A DNA stretch of 64,000 nt from Sinohyriopsis cumingii (GCA_028554795.2 CM068827.1:140119751-140183750), one strand, 5' to 3'. Positions 1 to 14,174 are shown, counted from the stretch's first letter. Program-made: numbers and translations. The notes: generated from the sequence alone by a model not told the origin.

Positions 1-9
1 CCATAAAAT

Positions 10-118
10 AATTGGTTTGGTTAGGTTTTGTGTTTTAAGACAACACAAGTATATTATTTACTGCTGAGGCAAATTGGACTAAAGTGACCTCTCCCCCCAT
101 TCAAGGAAATGCCACAGT
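10..118 (-). mobile_element. Decayed SINE-C tail
   Basis: The segment resembles the 3' part of the SINE at 16118-16290 in the same orientation: a TTTGGTTT-rich start, a stretch around CAACACA, and GTGACCT after CTGCTGAGGCAA. No tRNA-like head is visible here. Probably an old truncated copy. Confidence 0.4.
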
Positions 119-1016
119 AGTCAAGCTGGATTAATGGTAAGATTTGAAAATGAACAACTCACAAATCTGATTTTCTTACCCATGAGCCACTGTGGCTCTT
201 GCTGTCATTAGTTGTCACTTGCAGGATGCAGAAGAGTGCATTACGCCTATTCCATCTGTGTGGACCTGCAGGTGGAGAACAGTAGGGATCTTTTTCTTAC
301 ATACAAATTCAATTTTTGTACTGAGGAATGCTTTATAATTTATTAAAATGCTGAAATGTGGACTTGAATTTGTACAATATTCTATATTCACGAGCAGAAA
401 TAATACAAAGTTCTGAATTCATTTGATTTATACCATTCCAAAACATGTTCACATAATTTAGGTCATTGCGTGTATCTGCTATTTGTAAATGTATGAAACA
501 ACTTTACCTTAAAATCTATACAAAATTTTATGTTGTTGTCCTCCTACATGGAGAACAATGGGATGTAAGCACTTTTTTATGGAAAGGGTCAATATTGAAT
601 CTTATATTTACATCCTGAATGTCACATATACTAAAAGAATTATGTCAGACACCAGCATTAATGTCCACATTTACATATCAGAAAAAGTGCTGACCTAATT
701 TTGGTTTGAACCAGGACTTGGTCTAATTAGATATATAAACTCATATTTTTGATCCAATTAATCTTGATAGAATTATACTGGAACACATTCAGAAGGCGGA
801 GCCAGAAATTTGGTCATGATCTAATACAACTTTTAGACTGATTTGTAGTTATTTGGTTTTTCTTTGCACTTTGTTAGAGCAATTATACACTGCAACCATT
901 TTACAAAAGTGAAAAATGTCAATCAAGAATAAACTTAACAACCATGACTGTCAGAAAACTTATGGTTTATAATAAACAGTTGTTTAGAGAGAAAATAAAG
1001 TGTCTAAGGATACAGA
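119..1016. other. Non-coding intronic or intergenic stretch
   Basis: AT-rich unique-looking DNA with no supported gene. A possible exon-like segment (acceptor at 221-224, donor-like GTGGAG at 272) gives no recognisable peptide in any frame and is not called. Confidence 0.5.
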
Positions 1017-1450
1017 CAGTGCCTATAGATGTATCCTGTCAGAATGTCAGTACCTATAGATGTAACCTGTCAGAATATCAGTACCTATAGATGTATCCTG
1101 TCAGAATGTCAGTACCTATAGATGTAACCTGTCAGAATATCAGTACCTATAGATGTATCCTGTCAGAATGTCAGTACCTATAGATGTAACCTGTCAGAAT
1201 ATCAGTACCTATAGATGTATCCTGTCAGAATGTCAGTACCTATAGATGTAACCTGTCAGAATGTCAGTACCTATAGATGTAACCTGTCAGAATGTCAGTA
1301 CCTATAGATGTAACCTGTCAGAATGTCAGTACCTATAGATGTAACCTGTCAGAATGTCAGTACCTATAGATGTAACCTGTCAGAATGTCAGTACATGTAG
1401 ATATAACCTGTCAGAATATCAGTACTTGTAGATGTAATCTGTGTGAATGT
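1017..1450. repeat. 31-bp minisatellite, 14 copies
   Basis: Tandem copies of a 31-bp unit containing CAGTACCTATAGATGTAACC and ending CTGTCAGAATGT. Early units alternate GTATCC and GTAACC variants and AATGT/AATAT endings, giving a 62-bp alternation; later units are homogeneous. The last two units are diverged. Confidence 0.95.
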
Positions 1451-3041
1451 TTAGATTGATATTTTATATTGTAGTTCAAAATACATGTAGTGTATTATTT
1501 TTTAATCTTATTATTTTATAACTATGCTTTCTTGCATTGTTGTGATGCCTCTAACAGTTTACAATTTACTTTGCTTACCAAACAGGAAATCCAGGTAATT
1601 TCTGTTTGCATGTATACATGCCTGTAGTTCATGTACTTAGCAGCTCATTTAATCAAAAGGTTTCAGTAGAGAGCCTTGACATTGTTATCTCCCGTAGGTA
1701 TTAATTGCAAAATCAAAATACGATCTGTCTGTGGACTTCTTGTGAAGACTTTGTCAAATGCAAATAGCCTGCCTCTTTCCCATGTCTAATAAAAGGACGT
1801 ATCATTGGGGGGAAAAAGAAAAATCGTGGGCATGAATATATAACTGAGGTTAAAAATGCTTAAGTGCTTACCTCTTACATGTGAAATGTAGTAGCTTATA
1901 CAATTTAACTTGCAGGTAGTTTTCAAGAAATATACTGCGTACCTGGCTGTCTTTATGGGGCTTATTTTCATTAAATTTGCAATCAGTCATTTGTCATAAA
2001 ATAGGAGCCAAAAAGAAATGTCCATTGGATATAGAAAAAATTAAAATAGAGTAAAAGTCCCAGATAAGAAAAAAAAATTTGTTGCCAAGAACATATCCAG
2101 TTATGTGTGTTATGTGTACATAAAATTTTTAAATATAAAGAGTCGTTTGTACCTTGTACTCTGTAAATTGCTAATGTATATATTGGTAGTTGCTATCTCC
2201 AACATCTGATGATATACCTTGTCATTACTTACATATACTACTTGTATTTATTTGTATCTGCTTTAATATCAACTCATCTTTTAAGCACATTCTCAACTTT
2301 GATATGTCTGTGTCCTTATGAATCAATCTGTATTTTAGGGTACTCTTTTTGTGGATTTCCAATGTTAATCATTTACCAACATCTTTCTGTGGATTTCCAA
2401 TGTTAGTCATTTATTACCACACAGATATGAATTGCTTCTTTCATGTATATAACATGCCTATCTTACACAAGAGATGGGATATTTGACCCTTGTGCAATCA
2501 ACACCCAACTGCAAACATAATCCACCCATACCTACCATTGCATCATGTGCCACTATAGCAATATCTATGCTATTCATTTGCAATTATAAGGAGAATAAGT
2601 AGTGGAGACTTTCATCTGACAGTACATCACCATATTTATCCCATAAAAAGTCTGTGCTTGATGATAAGCCTCTCCCAATTAAAAGAAACAAATTGGAAAA
2701 TATTTGCAAAGGATATCTAATCCTGATAATAAATCCACGCCTTATTTCTTGACAATATATTAGGCTGATACTTTTGTCTTATCATGGGAGAAATACTTTA
2801 TATATTGTTTGCAGTTGAGTGTGTTATACAATCTCACCATCCAATGTCATGCACGAGTGTTTGAAAAAAATCAGAGCCACTCAAACAAAACTAAGCCAGG
2901 ATAGGCATTATGTTAGTGTCTTCAGTGCTCTACATTGTTGTTACAAAACTTTGCTAATAGAAAAAGAGGCCACAAATTTCCCAGATTTTTTTCAAGATGG
3001 CAGCATATGATCTAAAGCAGATTTTTGCTTATAATTTTACT
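1451..3041. other. Non-coding stretch
   Basis: No gene supported. AT-rich sequence with short open frames lacking codon signal or splice structure. A possible degenerate member of the palindromic family may lie near 2495-2600 (it begins with CCAACTGCAAAC), but the second arm is not convincing. Confidence 0.45.
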
Positions 3042-3052
3042 ATAAGTGAATT

Positions 3053-3298
3053 GGGGCCCCGAGTGGCCAAGTGGTCCAAAGCGCTCTCCGTTACGGATCA
3101 CTGCCATCTCACCTCTGTCTGTGCGGGTTTGAGTCTCAGATTCGGTCAGTGTGGGTATGTGAGAAAGCTTGCTGGTAGCTTCTCATGAGTCAGTGGTTCT
3201 TTCCGGGGGTTTTCTCGGGTTCTTCCTCCACCATTAATACTGGCTGCTATGTATAGCCTATCGTGTGCTGAAAAATGGCGTAAAACACTACAACAACC
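3053..3298 (+). mobile_element. SINE-A copy 1 (tRNA-derived)
   Basis: The head resembles a tRNA-Leu/Ser promoter region: GAGTGGCCAAGTGG as box A and GGGTTTGAGTCT as box B. A body with GGTTTTCTCGGGTTCTTCCT follows, then a tail GAAAAATGGCGTAAAAC and a CAACAA end. It is flanked by near-identical 11-bp target duplications at 3042-3052 and 3299-3309 (ATAAGTGAATT / ATAAGTGAGTT). Full-length relative to the copy at 52898. Not a functional tRNA gene, since no acceptor stem pairs. Confidence 0.85.
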
Positions 3299-3309
3299 AT
3301 AAGTGAGTT

Positions 3310-5459
3310 TTCCAAAACTGATATTGCACATCAAGGACACTGGAATAGAAGATGTATTTGAAAACTTTATTTAAACACTTTGAGCAAAACCTGAAATATT
3401 CTGCATCTGTGTCAGTGGTCCATCTTTCATTTGACCATTATTTGGACAGACCATCCTTTGAGGCAATATTACCTTGCACCAAAGAAGTACATTTTTGCCA
3501 TTTTTTTCACTTCCAGTACCCTTGCCAACATGCTGTCCTGGCACTTTCAGATCGATTCCTCCAACACTTCCAGTTACTTAAGATCACATACTCCTTCCAT
3601 CACAACCTGTACTTAAGATCACGTACTCCTTCCATCACTGCACCTACACACAACTGCTGATGTCACTTTGAATGCCTACCATGTGCCCTTTGTGTCTCTA
3701 CCTCGTTTTGGCTCTTTGAGTGTTGAGCCTTTAACTCACACCTGGAAAGCTTTCTTAAGAAGCCTTAGTTCTCAAATCCAAACCTAGTATTCCAACAAGA
3801 ATTCCTTCCTGCCTTTAGCAAGTGGCAATTTAGGCTGCACAGAGCACTGTCTAATGGCTCTTAAATCCTCTATGATCCACCCCTGGCAAGGTTCATGTGC
3901 TGAATTTAAAATGAATTTAGTTTGAACATCAGTGGCTTACTTGTAAAGAATTTGCCCTAAATGTAAACTCTTGGATTTGATTGGATATGGTCTGGTCTCT
4001 TTGAAATTGCCTTGATAATTTAACACTTGCTGGTCACTCTGGTTCTCATTTTCCCACAACCTGAGATTACTTTCATGTTGGTCGGAAAGTCACGGGCGAT
4101 TTGCAGCAAACATCCTGGAGTTCTTAACTAAGATCTTACGAAGAGACTTAGTTGAATTAACTATAGATGATACATGTATATACATGAGGCATCTGCAAAT
4201 TTTCCCACAATGTGACACTGTAGTTAATCATCCATGTGTTAAAATCATAGATTGGAATTCTTAGTCACTTTTCCCTCTGCATAGATTTTGAACACAAAAT
4301 CTCAAACTCAGTTTTAAAATTCTCAAACAAAAATAATATTGGGTAACTGATTTAAATTTTTGTATGCAAGAAAATTAATTAAAAATCCGAAAGATCCTAA
4401 GAAACCTTAGATGATAGTTACTGAATGTCACTTAGTTTTTACTTAGAGTTTGGGTTGAAGTTTCTTGCACCAAACATTAGGAGAACATGTGATCAGGTAA
4501 TAATACATAAATTACTGTACATTTGACTGTTGTTGTTTTTTTTTGCTTTTTAATTCTACCCGACACTCATAATGTGTCTGTTTACATTTTCAGCATTCTT
4601 TTTGAGGAAATGTGGTTATATATAAAAAATTTCCCCTATATCCTGTAGGATTTTTTATTTTTATCATTATATTTAATTTCATATAGATTTTACTAAATTT
4701 TAACATTTTCACCATTATCATTCAACCTACATTCCAGTTCACTACATAATACACTACTATTGCAGGATAGGGTGGCTTCCTGAAATGTACAACCAGACAT
4801 TTTGATGTACATGATAGAAGTATGTAAAACTACAGATTATAATGTATAATCATTACAGAAACTGTTTCAGCCCCTCTATAGGACTCATCAGGTGGTATCA
4901 ACGAACTAAGTTTATCCCCATGATTTGCTTTCAGGCAATTGAGCTGTGACCATCTTAACAGGTGGCATATCTTCTGATTCTTTGTCAAAGAAAGTGTTAA
5001 AAAGACCTGGTCACCCTTGAATGATGTTTAGTTGGTGACTTCTTAATTGATTGTCTGACAAAAATCAACCCATAAGCTACACATAGAAAACTCTTGAACT
5101 GACAGTCATGTCTGGCAAATACAGGTATTTCAGGAAGCCTTTTATATATACATACACACACACAAGCATATACACATACACATCCCCATGTAAATGAATA
5201 CTTTGTTACACTTGGAGGCCATTAATAAACAGATTCCTTGGAAACTCGAAGCATTAGATTGATTTTAAAGAACTTGGAATTTTTGGGAAAACTCTAAAGG
5301 ACAGAAAATTTAAATATATAATCTGACCAAAATTTGAATATTCATTGTAGGAAATGTATCTAAAATATTGTACTCCAGTGATGGTAAGATAGCACCTTCA
5401 CAAAAGAGCATCTTCTTGTTTTCTTGGATAACACAGATTAATTATTAATCACATTGGAT
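3310..5459. other. Non-coding stretch
   Basis: No gene supported. A 28-bp direct repeat with ACTTAAGATCACATACTCC lies at about 3575-3645, and a short CA-rich microsatellite at 5150-5195. The 102-codon frame at 3352-3660 lacks any recognisable motif. Confidence 0.5.
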
Positions 5460-5467
5460 TAATAGAT

Positions 5468-5469
<2 letters not shown>

Positions 5470-5531
<62 letters not shown>
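5470..5531. repeat. TA dinucleotide microsatellite
   Basis: A pure alternation of A and T for about 62 bp, located 130 bp before the large satellite. Confidence 0.97.
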
Positions 5532-5532
<1 letters not shown>

Positions 5533-5659
5533 TCTAGGCTAGATGAAATTAATATCTAAAAGATTGCTTAAGATTGGACATTAGTTTTTATATGGAAAGC
5601 TTCTAGCATAAAAAGATAAATCTTTTCAAAAGTTCTGTGTTATATGAGCAAAACATGTA

Positions 5660-8600
5660 ACAAAATATGTCAGTGCAAGGCAGATTTAATTATATTTAAT
5701 GATTAAATGCATCAAAATGTGTCAGTGCAAGGCAAATGTAATTATATTTAATGACTAAATACATCAGAATATGTCAGTGCAAGACAGATGTAATTTAATG
5801 ATTAAATACATCAAAATATGTCAGTGCAAGGCAAATATAATTATATTTAATGATTAAATACATCAAAATATGTCAGTGCAAGGCAAATGTAATTATATTT
5901 AGTGATTAAATACATCAAAATATGTCAGTGCAAGACAGATGTAATTTAATGATTAAATACATCAAAATATATCAGTGCAAGGCAAATGTAATTATATTTA
6001 ATGATTAAATACATCAAAATATGTCAGTGCAAGGCAAATGTAATTATATTTAATGATTAAATACATCAAAATATGTCAGTGCAAGGCAAATGTAATTATA
6101 TTTAATGATTAAATACATCAAAATATGTCAGTGCAAGGCAAATGTAATTATATTTAATGATTAAATACATCAAAATATGTCAGTGCAAGGCAGATGTAAT
6201 TATATTTAATGATTAAATACATCAAAATATGTCAGTGCAAGGCAAATTTAATTATTTTTAATGATTAAATACATCAAAATATGTTAGTGCAAGGCAAATG
6301 TAATTATATCTAATGATTAAATACATCAAAATATGTCAGTGCAAGGCAAATGTAATTATATTTAATGATTAAATACATCAAAATATGTCAGTGCAAGGCA
6401 AATGTAATTATATTTAATGACTAAATACATCAAAATATGTCAGTGCAAGGCAACTGTAATTATATTTAATGACTAAATACATCAAAATATGTCAGTGCAA
6501 GGCAGATGTAATTATATTTAATGATTAAATACATCAAAATATGTCAGTGCAAGGCAAATTTAATTATTTTTAATGATTAAATACATCAAAATATGTCAGT
6601 GCAAGGCAGATCTAATTTAATGATTAAATACATCAAAATATGTTAGTGCAAGGCAAATGTAATTATATTTAATGATTAAATACATCAAAATATGTCAGTG
6701 CAAGGCAAATGTAATTATATTTAATGACTAAATACATCAAAATATGTCAGTGCAAGGCAAATGTAATTATATTTAATGACTAAATACATCAAAATATGTC
6801 AGTGCAAGGCAGATGTAATTATATTTAATGATTAAATACATCAAAATATGTCAGTGCAAGGCAAATTTAATTATTTTTAATGATTAAATACATCAAAATA
6901 TGTCAGTGCAAGGCAGATGTAATTTAATGATTAAATACATCAAAATATGTTAGTGCAAGGCAAATGTAATTATATTTAATGATTAAATACATCAAAATAT
7001 GTCAGTGCAAGGCAAATTTAATTATTTTTAATGATTAAATACATCAAAATATGTCAGTGCAAGGCAGATGTAATTTAATGATTAAATACATCAAAATATG
7101 TTAGTGCAAGGCAAATGTAATTATATTTAATGACTAAATACATCAAAATATGTCAGTGCAAGGCAACTGTAATTATATTTAATGATTAAATACATCAAAA
7201 TATGTCAGTGCAAGGCAGATGTAATTATATTTAATGACTAAATACATCAAAATATGTCAGTGCAAGGCAAATGTAATTATATTTAATGACTAAATACATC
7301 AAAATATGTCAGTGCAAGGCAACTGTAATTATATTTAATGACTAAATACATCAAAATATGTCAGTGCAAGGCAGATGTAATTATATTTAATGATTAAATA
7401 CATCAAAATATGTCAGTGCAAGGCAAATTTAATTATTTTTAATGATTAAATACATCAAAATATGTCAGTGCAAGGCAGATCTAATTTAATGATTAAATAC
7501 ATCAAAATATGTTAGTGCAAGGCAAATGTAATTATATTTAATGATTAAATACATCAAAATATGTCAGTGCAAGGCTGATGAAATTATATTTAATGACTAA
7601 ATACATCAAAATATGTCAGTGCAAGGCAAATGAAATTATATTTAATGACTAAATACATCAAAATATGTCAGTGCAAGGCAAATGTAATTATATTTAATGA
7701 CTAAATACATCAAAATATGTCAGTGCAAGGCAGATGTAATTATATTTAATGATTAAATACATCAAAATATGTCAGTGCAAGGCAAATTTAATTATTTTTA
7801 ATGATTAAATACATCAAAATATGTCAGTGCAAGGCAGATGTAATTTAATGATTAAATACATCAAAATATGTTAGTGCAAGGCAAATGTAATTATATTTAA
7901 TGATTAAATACATCAAAATATGTCAGTGCAAGGCAAATTTAATTATTTTTAATGATTAAATACATCAAAATATGTCAGTGCAAGGCAGATGTAATTTAAT
8001 GATTAAATACATCAAAATATGTTAGTGCAAGGCAAATGTAATTATATTTAATGATTAAATACATCAAAATATGTCAGTGCAAGGCAACTGTAATTATATT
8101 TAATGATTAAATACATCAAAATATGTCAGTGCAAGGCAGATGTAATTATATTTAATGACTAAATACATCAAAATATGTCAGTGCAAGGCAAATGTAATTA
8201 TATTTAATGACTAAATACATCAAAATATGTCAGTGCAAGGCAACTGTAATTATATTTAATGACTAAATACATCAAAATATGTCAGTGCAAGGCAGATGTA
8301 ATTATATTTAATGATTAAATACATCAAAATATGTCAGTGCAAGGCAAATTTAATTATTTTTAATGATTAAATACATCAAAATATGTCAGTGCAAGGCAGA
8401 TGTACTTTAATGATTAAATACATCAAAATATGTTAGTGCAAGGCAAATGTAATTATATTTAATGATTAAATACATCAAAATATGTTAGTGCAAGGCAAAT
8501 GTAATTATATTTAGTGATTAAATACATCAAAATATGTCAGTGCAAGGCAAATTTAATTATTTTTAATGATTAAATACATCAAAATATGTCAGTGCAAGGC

Positions 8601-11600
8601 AGATGTAATTATATTTAGTGATTAAATACATCAAAATATGTCAGTGCAAGGCAAATGTAATTTAATGATTAAATACATCAAAATATGTCAGTGCAAGACA
8701 GATGTAATTTAATGATTAAATACATCAAAATATATCAGTGCAAGGCAAATGTAATTATATTTAATGATTAAATACATCAAAATATGTCAGTGCAAGGCAA
8801 ATGTAATTATATTTAATGACTAAATACATCAAAATATGTCAGTGCAAGGCAAATGTAATTATATTTAATGACTAAATACATCAAAATATGTCAGTGCAAG
8901 GCAGATGTAATTATTTTTAATGATTAAATACATCAAAATATGTCAGTGCAAGGCAGATCTAATTTAATGATTAAATACATCAAAATATGTTAGTGCAAGG
9001 CAAATGTAATTATATTTAATGATTAAATACATCAAAATATGTCAGTGCAAGGCAAATGTAATTATATTTAATGATTAAATACATCAAAATATGTCAGTGC
9101 AAGGCAAATGTAATTATATTTAATGACTAAATACATCAAAATATGTCAGTGCAAGGCAAATGTAATTATATTTAATGACTAAATACATCAAAATATGTCA
9201 GTGCAAGGCAAATTTAATTATTTTTAATGATTAAATACATCAAAATATGTCAGTGCAAGGCAGATGTAATTTAATGATTAAATACATCAAAATATAATTA
9301 TATTTAATGATTAAATACATCAAAATATGTCAGTGCAAGGCAAATGTAATTATATTTGGTGATTAAATACATCAAAATATGTCAGTGCAAGGCAAATTTA
9401 ATTATTTTTAATGATTAAATACATCAAAATATGTCAGTGCAAGGCAGATGTAATTATATTTAGTGATTAAGTACATCAAAATATGTCAGTGCAAGGCAAA
9501 TGTAATTTAATGATTAAATACATCAAAATATGTCAGTGCAAAGCAAATGTAATTATATTTAATGATTAAATACATCAAAATATGTCAGTGCAAGGCAAAT
9601 GTAATTATATTTAATGATTAAATACATCATAATATGTCAGTGCAAGGCAAATGTAATTATATTTAATGACTAAATACATCAAAATATGTCAGTGCAAGGC
9701 AACTGTAATTATATTTAATGATTAAATACATCAAAATATGTCAGTGCAAGGCAGATGTAATTATATTTAATGATTAAATACATAAAAATATGTCAGTGCA
9801 AGGCAAATGTAATTATATTCAATGATTAAATACATCAAAATATGTCAGTGCAAGGCAGATGTAATTATATTTAGTGATTAAATACATCAAAATATGTCAG
9901 TGCAAGGCAAATGTAATTTGATGGTTAAATACATCAAAATATGTCAGTGCAAGGCAAATGTAATTATATTTAATGATTAAATACATCAAAATATGTCAGT
10001 GCAAGGCAAATGTAATTATATTTAATGATTAAATACATCAAAATATGTCAGTGCAAGGCAGATGTAATTATATTTAGTGATTAAATACATCAAAATATGT
10101 TAGTGCAAGGCAAATGTAATTATATTTAATGATTAAATACATCAAAATATGTCAGTGCAAGGCAAATGTAATTATATCTAATGATTAAATACATCAAAAT
10201 ATGTCAGTGCAAGGCAAATGTAATTATATCTAATGATTAAATACATCAAAATATGTCAGTGCAAGGCAAATTTAATTATATTTAATGATTAAATACATCA
10301 AAATATGTCAGTGCAAGTCAGATGTAATTATATTTAGTGATTGAATACATAAAAATATGTCAGTGCAAGGCAAATGTAATTATATTTAATGATTAAATAC
10401 ATCAAAATATGTCAGTGCAAGGCAAATGTAATTAAATTTAATGATTAAATACATCAAAATATGTCAGTGCAAGGCAAATGTAATTATATTTAATGATTAA
10501 ATACATCAAAATATGTCAGTGCAAGGCAAATGTAATTATATTTAATGATTAAATACATCAAAATATGTCAGTGCAAGGCAGATGTAATTATATTTAATGA
10601 TTAGATACATCAAAATATGTCAGTGCAAGGCAAATTTAATTATATTTAATGATTAAATACATCAAAATATGTCAGTGCAAGGCAAATTTAATTATATTTA
10701 ATGATTAAATACATCAAAATATGTCAGTGCAAGGCAAATTTAATTATATTTAATGATTAAATACATCAAAATATGTCAGTGCAAGGCAAATTTAATTATA
10801 TTTAATGATTAAATACATCAAAATATGTCAGTGCAAGGCAGATGTAATTATATTTAGTGATTAAATGCATCAAAATATGTCAGTGCAAGGCAAATGTAAT
10901 TATATTTAATGACTAAATACATCAAAATATGTCAGTGCAAGGCAAATGTAATTATATTTAATGATTAAATACATCAAAATATGTCAGTGCAATGCAAATG
11001 TAATTATATTTAATGATTAAATGCATCAAAATATGTCAGTGCAAGGCAGATGTAATTTAATGATTAAATACATCAAAATATGTTAGTGCAAGGCAAATAT
11101 AGTTATCTTTAATGATTAAATACATCAAAATATGTCAGTGCAAGGCAAATGTAATTATATTTAATGATTAAATACATCAAAATATGTCAGTGCAAGGCAA
11201 ATTTAATTATATTTAATGATTAAATACATCAAAATATGTCAGTGCAAGGCAGATGTAATTATATTTAGTGATTAAATACCTCAAAATATGCCAGTGCAAG
11301 GCAAATTTAATTATATTTAATGGTTAAATACATCAAAATATGTCAGTGCAAGGCAGATGTAATTATATTTAGTGATTAAATACATCAAAATATGTCAGTA
11401 CAAGGCAAATGTAATTTAATGATTAAATACATCAAAATATGTCAGTGCAAGGCAAATGTAATTATATTTAATGATTAAATGCATCAAAATATGTCAGTGC
11501 AAGGCAAATGTAATTATATTTATTGATTAAATACATCAAAATATGTCAGTGCAAGGCAGATGTAATTTAATGACTAAATACATCAAAATATGTCAGTGCA

Positions 11601-11742
11601 AGGCAAATGTAATTATATTTAATGATTAAATACATCAAACTATGTCAGTGCAAGGCAGATGTAATTATATTTAGTGATTAAATACATCAAAATATGTTAG
11701 TGCAAGGCAAATGTAATTATATTTAATGACTAAATACATCAA
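5660..11742. repeat. 6.1-kb satellite of 52/47-bp units with higher-order repeats
   Basis: Roughly 118 head-to-tail copies of a unit built around AAATACATCAAAATATGTC and AGTGCAAGGCAAATGTAATT. The main unit is 52 bp; a short form lacking five bases after GTAATT is 47 bp. Variants (GTTAGTG for GTCAGTG, CAGATG for CAAATG, ATTATTTTT for ATTATATTT, GACTAAA for GATTAAA) recur in fixed order. The ATTATTTTT variant at 6870, 7021 and 7432 recurs at 7791, 7942 and 8353 with identical spacing, a 921-bp higher-order repeat. Unit-to-unit divergence is low, so the array is young or homogenised. No open frame is meaningful here. Confidence 0.97.
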
Positions 11743-12828
11743 AAAATTACTTGCCAAATATTTTGAAACAGAAAAATGTTTGAATAGTTTTTTCTTGGGA
11801 CTTTAAAAAGCTGAACATTTTATCAGAAGAACACAAAACAAATAGAAACCCACCAGCAGTGCCATAATACTGTACCACATTCAGTACATATATTGTTGGT
11901 TTGTTTCTTTCGTATACAAAAAATTCATTTTTTAAGTTTTACTTAATAGATTATTAAATTGATGAATGCCATTTGAAACTACACTGAATATAAATTGTCT
12001 TAAATTATATTGATTATTGCCTATTTGTCAATAATTTCACAATATTTAATATGATATAGCTATAGGCAATGCTAATTGACTCAAAGTAGCACATTAGTGG
12101 CATAACATTGTCACATACACATAGTCATTGTTAGCAGTTAAATGCAGCTGTCTCACATTGATGTAGATAAAAGGACATAGGTGACATGTAGATTTCACAT
12201 GCAGATATGTAACTGTTGCATAAAAACATTATGTCACATAAAGACATCGTGATGTCACAGAACAGGTGAGTGTGACAGAAAAGTACAGTTACAGAATAGT
12301 ACAGTCACACAGAGTAGTAGTGTCACACGGAATAGTAGTGTCACGTAATGTCACAAATATATTCAGATAACTCACACACATGCTATGCAGAACCTTTAAG
12401 TTTCCCTTATTTTCACCTGGTATATGCAAACAAAATCTGTAATACTTGATTTGGACCCAGTAATGCAACCAGGGCACATGGTGATGGTTACACTTCATTG
12501 CAGATACATGTATCATGTATACGTATGCTGATATAACATGAGGACATGATGCAAACAAAATATTCAGTACTTGAAATGGATTCTGTTGCACAACATGGAC
12601 ACATGCATGGTGATGTTATACAGTTCATTGTGGATGTCATGTACAGATGCACATACATACAGACATGTAGATGTTACATACAGTCCTTTGGTTATCACAT
12701 TAAGATACAGTGTTTTTTATGTAACATAACTAATTCAGAAGTCATGTGACAGATTTGCAGATTTCACATGCAGTTGAGATAATATATAACTTACAATATC
12801 AAGCTGGTCAAAAGAGTTTTGGTGTTTG
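11743..12828. repeat. Decayed tandem DNA upstream of the 43-bp array
   Basis: Unique AT-rich DNA to about 12090, then a weak tandem of GTCACA-containing units at 12090-12360. An imperfect duplication of about 125 bp follows: 12425-12540 and 12550-12665 both hold GCAAACAAAAT followed by CACATGGTGATG-like sequence. No gene supported. Confidence 0.55.
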
Positions 12829-13525
12829 TCCCATAAAAGTATGGTTATGTCACATTACAGATATTGCAATGTCTCTTAAAGGTATGGTTATATCACATCA
12901 CAGATATTGCAATGTCACTTACAGGTAAGGTTATTTCACATTACATATATTGCAAAGTCACATACAAATTTGGTTATGTCACATTACAGATATTGTAATT
13001 TCCTATAAAGGTATGAAGGTATGATTATGTCATATTGCAGTGTCCTGTAAAGATATTTTTATGTAACATTACAGATAAACCTATATCCCATAAAGCTATG
13101 GTTATGTCACATTACAGAATATTGCAATTTCCCATAAAGCTATGGTTATGTCACATTACAGATATTACATTTTCCCATAATGGTATGGTTATGTCACATT
13201 ACAGATATTTCATTTTCCCATAAAGGTATGGTTATGTTACATTACAGATATTGCATTTTCCCATAAAGGTATGGTTATATCACATTACAGATATTGCATT
13301 TTCCCAGAAAGGTATGGTTATGTCACATTACAGATATTGCATTTTCCCAGAAAGGTATGGTTATGTCACATTACAGATATTGCATTTTCCCATAAAGGTA
13401 TGGTTATGTCACTTTACAGATATTGCATTTTCCCATAAAGGTATGGTTATGTCACATTACAGATATTGCATTTTCCCATAAAGCCATGGTTATGTCACAT
13501 TACAGATATTGCAATTTCCCATAAA
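12829..13525. repeat. 43-bp minisatellite
   Basis: About 16 copies of a 43-bp unit containing CCATAAAGGTATGGTTATGT and CACATTACAGATATTGC. It is degenerate at the start and nearly identical at 13180-13510. It resumes at 13846-13905 beyond an inserted SINE. Confidence 0.93.
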
Positions 13526-13845
13526 CGTAGACCGCTTCGATGGCTAGTGGTTAGTGCGTCTGCCTCGGAAGCGGGAGATCATGGGTTCGAACCCCGGCCG
13601 AGTCATACTAAAGACTTACAAAAATGGTACTAACAGCTGCCTCACTAGGCACTCAGCATTAAGAGGTTAGTGTTAGGACTGGTCAGCCTGGTGTCAGAAT
13701 AATGTAACTGGGTGGGACATCATGCTACATGTCTGTGGCATGATGCCATAGTGCTAGACATCACCATAAACTGCCACACTGTAGACATCTTAGTGATATG
13801 ACTGAACAATTGTTAAAGCTACATTAAAAATCCTAATCACACACA
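13526..13845 (+). mobile_element. SINE-B copy 1 (tRNA-derived), inserted in the 43-bp array
   Basis: The head has TGGCTAGTGGTTAGTGCG as box A and GGGTTCGAACCCC as box B. A 230-bp body with GACTGGTCAGCCTGGTGTCA and a CACACACA end follows. The array word CCCATAAA occurs immediately on both sides (13518-13525 and 13846-13853), consistent with a target-site duplication of the array unit. Two other + copies and one - copy occur in the window. Confidence 0.88.
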
Positions 13846-13905
13846 CCCATAAAGGTATGGTTATGTCACAGTACAGATAATGTATTGTCTCTCAATAGGT
13901 AAGCA
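13846..13905. repeat. 43-bp minisatellite, part beyond the SINE
   Basis: One recognisable 43-bp unit and a degenerate second one continue the array interrupted at 13525. Confidence 0.85.
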
Positions 13906-14174
13906 TATTTGTCACCTTTAAATCATCAAATATGACATATGCATGTAATTAGAGCTTTATGACTCCTAGGGGAAAGTACTGTTTGTGGCACTCTTCATTC
14001 TGATTGAGGGAAGGTCAAAGAAAAGGAGATCATTTATATATAAGAACATATCTCATTCAGTGTTCAAAATGGTGACCTACCTGCTGGACCAAAGCCAGCA
14101 TACTTTTTGTGACAGTTTGTTTCAGTAGTATTTTACCATATACATGGCATGTTTCAGTAGTTCATCAGTATTTT

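Noticed and set aside
225-271. Exon between a TTGCAG acceptor and a GTGGAG donor
   Set aside because: Weak donor, and none of the three frames gives dynein-like or other recognisable residues.
2997-3340. Short frames on both strands at 2997-3340
   Set aside because: They overlap SINE-A copy 1 and are its shadows; similar peptides appear at the other SINE-A copies.
13526-13610. tRNA gene at the SINE-B head (also 3053, 44058, 52898)
   Set aside because: Box A and box B are present but no paired acceptor stem; the same head always continues into the same SINE body.
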